Shown here one piece after another: positions 10,052 through 22,000 of a stretch of 64,000 nt of DNA; position 1 is the first letter of the stretch, and every line of letters begins with the position of its first letter. The translations under genes and the position numbers were made by a program. The stretch is from assembly GCA_946406115.1 (NCBI GenBank), contig OX291561.1:8114273-8178272 (forward strand), read 5' to 3'. The notes beneath the pieces were generated by a model. It saw only the letters and a program-made list of their open reading frames with translations. It had not been told where the DNA came from and searched no databases. Source of the stretch: Apoda limacodes (Eukaryota; Arthropoda; Insecta; Lepidoptera; Limacodidae).

Positions 10052-13000
10052 GTGAGTGATTATTGATGTTTTTCAATAATTGTAATATTGGTCCCCTGTT
10101 TCTCGTGTTTTCGTTGATCATGTAAGTTTGGCTAGTACAGTTTATGCTGCCCTGAAACTAAAACGAGAGATATTCAGCGTTGAAAAATGGTTTAAAAGCT
10201 TTTATCGTGCTAAAAATTAAAGTAAACAATATTTTCTGACATTGTTTAATTTTAAAAATATGCCTAAACTTTAGAGTTAGAGTTTGCATGATTTTTTATT
10301 AATATTTAGTTAAAGATTTGGCTTTTAATCCACTTATGTAAAAAATATCGTAATAATAGTTTATGTACTTAAATATTGTAATTTTGGAAATTATCAATAG
10401 ATTCAATATCACGGATCCCTAAATCAAATTCTCAATCAAAAGGGGCTCAAGTAGGCTTAAATACCACGTACATAAGTGCTAAATGAGGTACAAACGCCAA
10501 CGACATAAATTCAGTAGTGTAATCTGTTCCAAAATCTAACTTCTTCATTTAAGAGCTAACAAACACCTATATATCTCAGCATTACCTTCGAGTAAGTTGC
10601 ATAGACATTAAACTTGCAGCAAGCTTCCCAGCGCCGGATTATAAATTCTAATCAACAGAAAAGTACAACGACATTATGCTTGCAAATGGTCCCTACAGTA
10701 CTTGGATAACAAGTAGTTAACGATTTTCATTTTATACCATGGCACCAGTAATTGAACGCTGCATTTGATTCCCTAATGGCCGATTAAAATAAAAGACATA
10801 AACGTGCATACACGACTCTAGTTAGGACGTGAATTATTTGGTGCTTGAAACCTTCGGAATGGGTTTAAGATTTCATCAAATTCATGACACAGAAGAATCT
10901 ATAGTCATTTTAACTTGTGGCTGCCTTTTATGCCAAAGTTTATGTTAGTGTTACTCCAATCTATGTTCAGCTAAATTTTCTAATCAAACATTTAAATGTT
11001 TTTAACTGTGTTTAACAATAACTACTTTTTACACCATGATTTAAATGAGATAGATTTATTTATCATATAACGTAGAGTTTTCAGGGAATATAAACAGTAA
11101 AAATAAATTAAGTTACTTGGATAAGTATTAGAGGCCTTGTTAACAATATCTTAAGCAACTCATTAATAAGTAGAGAAATAGACTGCTATAAATAGCTTTG
11201 AATTACTAAGTGCTCGTTCGTTTTGGGATTCAGAATTATTATTTTCATTACTCTTGTCACCTGTCATCCGTTCGTTTAGCATTGGTATCAAAAATATCAA
11301 AATTTTAGTATCATCTGTGACAAACTATCATGCGTTCGTTTATTTTTGATATTTTTGGCCATTTTGCCACCAAAAAATGAAACTTTAGACCTATGTCTGG
11401 AGGTGGGGTTTTTGTGTTAATATGTCAAACTGCCTATACATATTCATTGTTTATGCTAGTGTGTGTGTGTTTTATCGTAGTGTGTGTACGTCAACCGTTC
11501 GTTTTGCAAGTTATGTGATCAAAAATGTTGTTAGTACAGTTTCAAAGCTACACGAACGGTAGGTGTCGGTGGCAAAACTGGCGTTATCAAAAGTGTGAAA
11601 AGTATCATTCGTGGGAACTCTTAATCCCAGAACGAACGCACCCAATGAGACAATAACCAATGTCCATACGGAACAGTACATACCTACCGTAATTTTTATA
11701 TCATGTAATGGAATATGTTTACTAACATTTAATCATATATGAATCCCGTTATTTTTCTTTCAGTGTGTTCATCAACGACGTCAGTGACGACAACGTCAAC
11801 GACTTCGCGCCATGATCCTGAGTTGCTGAGATCAGAAGTGACTCAGGCGAGAGGAAGAGTCGCTCAGCTGCGGAAGGAGTTAAGGCAAGCTAGGGCTGAG
11901 GTGGCCAGCGCGAGACAGGGTGTCAACACGCTTGCTGAGTAAGTATCTACTATACTTAGTGATCATTAAGAGTTGGTTGTAAAAGAAGTGGACTCGAGAG
12001 ACAATAGTGATTCAGAATTTACGGCTCAAACAAATATACGTAGTACTCCATGCTAGAAACATCTCCGATATTTCTTTTTTTAGTAGTCGACTCGTTCAGT
12101 TCTTAAAATTGTCCATATAAAAATCTTTTCCTTTTCAGAGTGGAGCAAAAATTAACAGCTCAACAAGGCTGCTACAATATTACCCAAGCACAGGCTATCA
12201 TGACTGAGCTCAAAAACATTCAAAAATCTCTAACCTCCGGAGAGAAAGAGAGAGCAGACTTAATGCAGTCTTTAGCTAAACTCAAAGACGATTTAACGAG
12301 ATTACAACTTGGCGATGCATCGCCAGACCTTTCGACTCTGAGTCTTCCACAAGAGAAACTCAGTACGGCATCTCAAACCGATCTTTGCGCAGATTTAGTT
12401 CCTATAGGTACAAGGTTGGCAGAAATGGCGCGGGTTCGCCTACAATACGACGAAGCTAGAAAAAGGATACAACAAATCCAGCAACAATTAGCTGATTTAG
12501 AGGATAAAGTTCAACCTGGTCAAGCCGAATCTGATAAAGATCGTCTCTTACTATTCCAAGAGAAGGAGCAGTTGTTAAGAGAGTTGAGGAGTATAACACC
12601 TAGAGCGAAATCGAAGCAAGAAATGAACGAAATACAAACCGAATGCAAGAAGTTGGAGCAAGATTTGAAGAATGCATTTGAAATGTCCAACAAATGTATA
12701 GCAGATCGATTAAGGTTACACGAAGAAAAACAGCTGTTATTACAACAATTAAAAGATGCTTTAACCTCAATGACGACGCTGGAGGGTCAGTTGAAGACCT
12801 TATCAGCAAGTACGTTGTCAGTATCGAGTAGTTCAAGCTTGGGATCCCTTTCTACGGCAAGTAGTAAAGGGTCGTTGAGTTCAGGAATTAGTTTTACGGA
12901 TATTTACGGAGGGCCACAGATTGCAAGTTCTTTGCAAGCTGATAAACCTATCGATATGGCAGATTTACACAGAAGAGTTGAAAGGTAAATTTTTTATTTT

Positions 13001-16000
13001 AATCATATTGAAATTTGGTTTTGGATCGTTTCAAGTTTTTAAGTCTATTAAAGATACATTTTGTTGATTATTTTATATTATATTTAATATAACATACTGT
13101 AAGTATTTTTATAATTTTCCGATTTTTTTTTTTCATTTTTAGATTATTGCGTGGTACCAGTTATAACACGGATAGCGTTACTCCTGGTGCTAGCAGTTCT
13201 CCGTCCCAACCTTCTTTGTCTCCGAGAAGCAGTTTATCATCAGCTAGTCCACCACCTCCTCCTCCATCTTACAATCAAGTAAGTTCTATTTTGTTATTTC
13301 TACATGATTATATTGGTTTAAATATACTTGTTACCACTTACAATTCCTAACTTAAATTTCTTTTGATATATTTCCGATGTTTGTGCTTTTTAAGTCATTA
13401 GTTACATTTGTTACAATGTATGAAATTTTATTTTCATAATTTTAGTTTCAAATGTTTTAAGTAATTTTAATAAGGAATGGGCAATGGTGTTTAGGAATTT
13501 ACATTAAAGTAATATTTATACTATAAATTTTAACATATTTTGAATAAGTAACTTAAAATCAACTTCATGAACGTTTTAATTTTCATAGGTGGAGCAACAA
13601 AGGAGACAACAGAGAGAGTTGGAAGAAAAACTCGCTGAAATGAGGATAGCTGTAGCTACAGGTGTCAACGAAGTCACCGGATTGCCAACAAGTAAGTTAC
13701 TAAGATCCATAATCAAAGTAAAAACAAAACAATTCATTCTTAGCATTAATTCCTCTATCTCACAACACTTATTTTCCGTATACTAGACTGAAATTGTTTA
13801 TTGTGACATAGACGAAAATCTTGTATTATTATCATTAAGTTCATTTTATTTTCTGAACTAGTGCGGAAAAGTACTTAACTTTTTTTACTAGTGCATTGCA
13901 ACGTTCAAGCCATATCAACTGCCTTTAAAAATGAGACTTCGAAAAACTGATCATGGATTTCAAGAATTCCAATTACAATGTTTTATATCTTGCACAATTA
14001 ATTTGTGCTTATGTACCTTTGTCATCGGAATTGTTTAAGTAATTTACTGCTAAATAACTTATAACACTTTTTTAAATATAAAATATTCTTTAGCTGTATA
14101 AACATGGCCGTTATTGTGAGTTTCAATACACCTAACACTTCTATTGTTATGGAAATATATTTGACAATAATTCAAGATTATTGACAACAGTGAAACATAA
14201 TATTAAATAAAGCGCAGACTATGTTGATAAATCTTTTGGCTGTTTAAATTGAAGCTCCAATACGAGATGGGATTAAAAATTTAAATCCCGTAGTTTATTT
14301 AAAACAGTTTAAATGCGCTTGGGGCCAAATGCCACATAATGTGTACTATAAATATTAACTTTACAGATTTGTCAATATGGAAAGTTAGAAATTAATCGAA
14401 GTTTAAATGATTTAAAAATTATTATTTAAATAGTTAAATAATTAATTGAACCTAAGGTGTTTTTTAGTAGCAATAAATTTTCTTTATGATGTATCAGTAA
14501 AAATACCTACTTGTTTGCGTTTTCTTTATATGATGTGTTTCAATATTCTTCTACGTCTTTTTTTTTCTTGTAAGTTATTGCATATTTTGAAATTTTATTT
14601 TATTGATTTGTAATTATATTTTTGAACTTCTTTATCTTAAGTGCTGTCGCTTTAGTTCCAGTTCAATTACAAGGACCGGGCCGACCTTGCGAGCCGCTAT
14701 CGCCTATATCTGAAACACCCCCTCCACCGATATCGCACAGAACTCCTTCGTCTAGTGGTAAGAAATACATTTTTTTACATCTAAAAAAACTATTTAGCTT
14801 CATAGAAACTTAATAGTTTGCCTATATCTTGTATAATACTAGTTACTAATGAAACCTCTATGACCATGATATAGTAGTATCTTGTATATCCTGACATCTA
14901 TTGGCGACTAGTGGTACTATTATTTTAACCGACACAGCAACACTAAAGCTACTCGAAAATAGATGGCATTGTTAAGCAACACTAAAGAAACTTGACAATA
15001 GATGGCGTTTTTAAAAAAAACTACCAAAGCTCGGTCCCCAGGTACTAAATATATATATTCAGCCTCCTAAGTTCAGATACATTGCTACCAGAAGCAGTGT
15101 TGCGGCGATGGGCTCACCACTTGTAACGAATGACTAAAGTTGTAGCTGTCCCCACATTATAATGTGGTTGTGTTTCCAGGCACTGGTTACCCCCTTCTAG
15201 GAAATAAAACCGTAAAGTTATATTGAATTGTTACATTGATTTATTATCAGGTACCAACACTAGATCGGTATCAGCGGCAGTAAGCGACGAATCAGTGGCG
15301 GGTGATTCTGGGGTGTTTGAGGCTGCGCAGTCGGCAAACGATGCTTCTAATGCTGGTAAGTGATTGTTTTGATCAATTTTATCATATCATTATCACTACT
15401 ACCCTCGCCATCAGCTCACTCCAATCTTAAGTAGTAATATCTTAAACAAAATCATGATTCTTATCTCATTCATTAAATTAATTTTTAATGTAATAATAAC
15501 GCGTATATTAATTTTTGTTGTTGCCGTGTAATATTATTTTATATTTAATCTCTAATTGATTTTTTGTTGTTTTTACAGTGAACAGTGCCCAAATTGAGAT
15601 CAAATTGCGGTACTGTCCGGAAGAAAGCGCGTTGGAAATCGGACTGTTGAGAGCAAGAAACTTACATGCATTGTTCATAGATATGGGTACCGAAGTGTTA
15701 GTATTGTGTTACTTACATTTAATTTAAAGGAAATAAGAAATTAACACAGTGTATACTAGGTTATAAGATTGTAGTACATTTGTTTTCGAAGATATTGATA
15801 GTTTTTTTTTTGTTTTTGAATTTGGCATTATTATTCTATTTCATATTCAAGGAAATATTTAAAAATTTCGTAGTATTCGAGTTGGTATCTTAGCTTATAG
15901 TGCATTTCGACAAAACATGCTTTTTTATGAGATATGTTTATTCATCAGACCTTATACATAATATCATTAATTAAAATTGACTTGTCGACAGTACTTTTTT

Positions 16001-19000
16001 AAATTTGTTAAATTAGCTATTCATGCATTAGACTTTATCACCATATGAAATGATTTTACATCTACCTAATTTTATTATGATAATTTTTACCATGGTATAA
16101 CTTGATTTTTTTGACAATTTTTAGTGTGATTCGTGGTGCGCTCGTGATGGGTGGTGGTATGGGAGAGGCTTTTGGCAGTGGGTCGCTACCGTGGCGTGGC
16201 GCGACTCTGGCGTGGAGGCACACGGTTCGAGTCCACGTTGCAGGATCTAGAACCTTGCGAGCGGCCACTCTGCAAGTCAACCTTGCTACTGGACCTGAAT
16301 GTTTGGTAAGTTTTTTTAATAATAATGGGCTACACAAAGAATCCTCCACCCTACGTTATTGTTATTTAAAAAATATTTATAAGAGAATACATTTACCTCC
16401 AAAAATGGTTTATTATTTTTTATATAGTAAATAATTGTGAAATTGACAGAAAATCTATATAAATATTATGAATTTGAAAGCTAGACTATTTAAATAAAAG
16501 CCAGTATGAATGATTGTAAGAATAAGTAATTTGTTTATACTTGTGGTATAATTAATCTTGATATTGTATTTTTTAATGTCAATCCACGATATTAATAATT
16601 TAGTTGAATAAGGCCCGATCCACGCTAAGTGCCGTTCACAGTTCGTTCTCGGACCAATCTCTGTCTGATATTTTTTTTTTTTATTCTATGCCACACTTAG
16701 GTTCCGGTCGAATCCCACTCCAGTATGGAGAATATTTCACCAGACCAAGATTGGACCAAGAACTATAGTGTGGATTGGCTTTAAGTTTCTAAAAAAATAT
16801 CTCACTTGTTTTTGACTTGTACTGATCAATAATTATGAATTTTTGTACTCACGATCTCAAGCCGAATGTCTATTTCTGCTTTGTTGTCCTAAAGCATAAA
16901 AAATGTTTTTATTAACTTTAAATCTTATTTGAAACCTTTGTATTAATAACTATAGAATCCTGTATAACTTTAAACCTATCCAATTTAATAAAAAACTAGC
17001 ACACTGCAGACCTAGATATTTATTCCAAGAAAATTTTAAGTGTTAAAAGAATTGATAGTGTTTGAATAGTAAGTATAAAAAATAGATAGGAAAATCGCTT
17101 AAATGAAGTACGCAGCATCGCGAATCGTATTCTCTTAAAAACAAGGAGAGGTGACATATTACCCATGGCATACGGTTGACGGATTGATTTTAATTTAATT
17201 TGAAAATATATTTTTTATTAATTTATGTGATGATAAGTAGCCAAAATTGAGTATTCGGCTTTTACAGTCTTGAGTGCCATGTGAACATCTACAAGGCGAG
17301 AGCGATTTTATTTCTGACTAGATACATCTTACAATTAACGAGTTTTTGACTCAACTACGAAGAGTAAAGTAATGTTTTTTGTTGCAGGGTTGTGCGCAAG
17401 TCAGTTTAGCGGATTTTGACCCTGAGTCAGGCTCACAGAAGTGGTACAATATCCTAAGTTTCCGATGTATGAGGAGAGACGAGAGTTCTGATGAGTCAAC
17501 TGTCATATCGTCACAAACTTCAACTCTTACTAGGAACCGAGGTTAGTTTCAATTTTAATGAAATATGCATATTGAAACCCCCTTAATTTCGGCAAGGTAT
17601 TTGTTATTTGTTTTATTTCCTGGGCCATCGGCATTTTGGTACTTTTCTATATATAGCTTATTTGGCCATTTGGCTTAGTAGACGTCTACTGAAGGGGATT
17701 TTATTAAGTTCAGTTTGATTTCAAAATATCAAAGCATATTATATTTCTGGCACATATTAAATATTGCAAATAATCGTTTTGATTATTATTTTGTAATTTA
17801 TTATTAAAAAAAATCAGTGCTATTGCAATCCTAATATATTATGTATTTCTTTACACAATGATACTCTGAAAGAAATCGCTTATTAGAAATAACACCGTTT
17901 TCATTATTCTTTCTGCCCGTCCAAGCAAACAACATTGTTTTTGTTTTGTTTTAGGTCCAGAGAGCATGGCGGGTGCTGAATGCAATGTAGACTGTGGAGA
18001 GAATTCAGAATCAGAAGATGAAGAGTCAAGAGAGCCACTGAATCAAGTAATTTTCATTTTATTAATTACGACATATAAAATTTACTATAAATAAAAAAAT
18101 ACAATTTTACCTTTACAAAATAAAATTATAGTAATTAAGTTTTCTATTTAACTTTTTTCATTCTTTTTTGAAATTTTTACAAAGTTGGTTATTTATTCCA
18201 TTGTTATATGAGCACTGTCATATATGAAACTGTTTAAATAATAATTGTGTTTTTTTGAAAAACAGATTGTGGAAGAGGATTCGTTTGAAGATTACATTCC
18301 TGATGAAGATATTGAAGAAGATTTCTTGCATCCCAGCACAGCCGAGAAAGAGACAAATACAGAGTGCAATTTCTGTCCAGAGGGAGCGAGACAGCTGCAT
18401 AGGAGGTAAGATGGCTGTATAGATATTTATAATTTTTTTTTTTAATTTTAGTTGGGATTAATATTGGGATTTTTTGGTTATTTAGACGATCTTTTTTTAG
18501 ACATTATTTTAACTTTATTTAGACGACCATATTTTTTTATGGTAAAGGTAATGAAATTATTCAATGTAAGGTGTATGTGATTTCTATATATCTGCGGTGA
18601 CAGTTAGTTTTGGGTAGTATAATTTATGCAATGCTTCGCCTAAGCAGCAACTATAGCTAGCATATATCATTAGATTACAGAATTTGTTTAGAAAAGCGTT
18701 TTTGTACATTTTTATTTATATCGAACCAGTACATATTTAGATTTTTACGTACTTAACTTTGTAATGGATGGGACATTTTGAAAACATATGTTTTGCGACA
18801 CTTATTAGTTTCCTACTAATTTTTTTTTTTTTTTGGACGTGTTTAAATGACTCAATCAGATTAAAACGCTTAAAGTTCTCACTTTAATAATTATATGATT
18901 ATTGTTTTATTTCAATGGATGTATGAAAAATGTGCAATGCGCTATTCGAGAGTTGAAGTTGTCGTTATATAGGGATTAAACTAAGAGTGCGTTCATTTCA

Positions 19001-22000
19001 GGATAAAAATTACGAAATTATCATTATTTTCTAAACTTGCGTTAAGCAATTTTAGTATCGTTTGCAACGAACTGTCAAACGTACGCTTACGATTATTTTT
19101 GCCATTTGTATAACTTTAGCCATTGATAAATGCCGACTAGGGTTGGCCCACATCTGACGGGAGATACGTCACGTATGGTTGGCCGCGTACTTCCGAAGGA
19201 GACAAATAAAACATACAACCGTACACACTTGACGTCAAGCGTACTAACTGACTGCGGTATTCGGTGACGTCTTTTGATGCATTTTCAGTTGAAGCTGACT
19301 GAAAGTACGTCAACCTGTCTTCCGCCAGATATTGCCTTACGCCTCTGTTTATGGACTCTTGGTAGTCTTTCAACCTGCCATGTATTAACTTAATGTGTCT
19401 GTGATTAACAGTGTGTCATAGTTTGACTGTTTTTTTTCATTTGCAATGTAATTCATACATAATTTGATCATCATTCATATTTTGATTTTCGTTGTTTTTT
19501 TAAACTAATAATTTTATTAATAATGTTACAAAGCTTAGTCAGTGGCAAAAGTGGCGTTAGCAAAAAATCGACGTAGAAAAGTTTTATTTGAAAATGAACA
19601 CGCTCTAAATAATTAACTTTATTACCCAAATTCAGGTTATGATATCTAGACGAAATATCTTAGTTTATCTAATACATATTTGGATAGCTTATTTTAACAG
19701 TTTGGTGATGGTATATAAGTTATTTTTGCTTCACCAGATATTTGAAATGTATGAGAAGAATAGAGGCTGATGGTATGCCTCACCGCGACGCTCCATTAGA
19801 AAAATAATAAATAAGTCCGTCCAAACAAACATATCTGTAAATAGTATAAATAGGTATGTTTACATTGTGTCGCGAGAGTTTTCTTTTTGCTTTGAAATTG
19901 GTCGTTTTTCAATAATATAATTAAGAAGATATCCATATTCTAGGACAACTATTTAACAATATTAATATAAAATTATTTAATATTGAAAAATGAAAACATT
20001 TGTTAAATTAATATGCTGCCCTTTTATTTAAAGGTATCATAGTAAGGTCAACCTGACACATTTTTTTTTCATACAAACTGTATTACATTAAATATAAATG
20101 TTTCGGTTATTAAAATGCGCTGTCATCATATACCGCTATTTACTGTATTCCCAAAAAGCATATTTATTCATAAAATGCCTGTAAATTATTAAATAGCCAT
20201 ATTAGTACACACATTTATAAAAAAAAAAATGATATGGTTATTTAATTATTTCATTGTAATTTCATAAATGTATAAGTTTTTTGCAACTATTAATATAATA
20301 ATTAATATTAATTATTAATTAATATGATAATTAAGCATTTAGAGTGGCGAAATGTCATTTGGTAAATAAATATAAGGTTCAATCAATTGGAAAACGGCCA
20401 AATATATTGCATGTTGTTTTAAACTTTATATTAATCCACATAAGATTTTATATGCATGAGCAGCATGACACAATGTGAATGTATCATTTTTTTATCGAAA
20501 AATATTAAAATAACTAACCCAAGGTGTTTATTATATAAATTATCCAAAGTATTTACAGTATATACGTGCCACCACAGGACCAGCTAGTCAAAGCTCGGTT
20601 CATACAATGTTTAACTTTGTATGAACCTGGCTTTGAAAATTTTTTACACTTTGACTAACACCTATATATTTTCGTTAACTTTGTTCTATATGTGATACCT
20701 ATAACAATAAAGATTAACAAAATATTTTTTAAAAAAAAGCCTACAGTACAAACCAATTGCATTGGTGTGATATATTCAAATTGATTATTTATGTTACGTA
20801 AATTTTAAAAAAATATTATAATTTACAAACTCTACACTAAAGAATAGGCTTCACTTAAAAATAAAAATTACATCACAACAAAGCAGTTCAAAGTTGATAG
20901 AAAATAAAAAGACGAATGTATATTTTTGATGTATGTATGAAGACAGTAAAATGGAAGTTACAATGTTTTTGTTTGGTTTGCAGAAAAAGTCCACAAATTG
21001 GCTCCAGCTCAGAAGAGCCTTTAGCTACTATAAAAAGATCTCAGACGTTTTCGCCGCAACCGCAAGGCCTTAGTAAAGGACAGTATATTTGTAGGTACGT
21101 TGAAATTGTAACTACATGGTTTCAAGTAGTCACAGAGTCAGCTTTCGGAAGAAATCGACCACCAATTCACTTTAACACACTATGTGTTAAATCATATATT
21201 TATGTAGTTTCTAAAATAAAGTTGAAGAACTTCTATATATTTTAAAAAAATCTATCAATATAAAGTAATGTAATATACAGTATACATATATTATAATGTA
21301 CTATAGTTAACGTAATTACTATTTCAATACCTTTTGCTTCTTGTTTTATTCCAAAATTAAAAAACCGTGAACCTCATGTCAATGACAAGTGAAAGGTAGA
21401 AATAAAAAAATTTCGGTTACACGAATATTTTTTTCCAATTATTTTGTAGATAATTGTAATATATATATTGTAAGTATATCTTATGGTTTTTTTATACTTT
21501 AAGGCTAAATCGCTCGGAGTCTGATTCATCGATGGCACAATACGCCCGCCGTGTCACGTTACAGCCGCCCCCAACAACTGGCATTCCGTTTGACAGAAGT
21601 GTTCGAGAACGCAGGTCTCTAAGGTAAGTTTCGTACAGTACCTAAATTGCAAATAATAAACTCTCTGGAGCTCATAAAACTGAAGAAAGATTTGGCATAG
21701 TAAAACATTATTTCCCAACAGTAACAGTGAGTTAGTAAAACAGTAAGTTATTTTTCGTGGCTAAAGGTCTCTCATGCTCGGTTGCAAAGTTCAAAAGTAG
21801 GTATTATAAATAAATAGGATTTAAATTTTAGCTTAGACAACCAGAAGTAAAATTAAACATTTATGAAAATATTATTTCTATCTTTACAATCACATTTTTT
21901 TATATTCTTCCAATTGTTTTGCAAAATTTTTATAAATTTTACCTTGTGTTTTTTTGTAGATGGGGTCGCGTATCAGGTCACGCAGCTCGACTGCGGCCGG

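Larger units (their letters stand above)
18406..20983 (+). other. largest visible kibra intron
   Basis: A 2.6-kb AT-rich intron between the ETNTECNF and RSQTFSP exons. It holds a TIR element (18984-19608) and a hairpin (20585-20657). Short ORFs inside lack any coding character. Confidence 0.75.

Noticed and set aside
12600..12836. Minus-strand ORF
   Set aside because: Antisense of the long kibra coiled-coil exon.
15681..15690. Alternative kibra donor ATGG|GTACCG
   Set aside because: It would leave phase 1, incompatible with the next C2 exon. The donor at 15697 keeps both frame and homology.
16062..16349. Minus-strand 95-codon ORF
   Set aside because: It is the antisense shadow of the GC-rich kibra C2 exon at 16125-16305.
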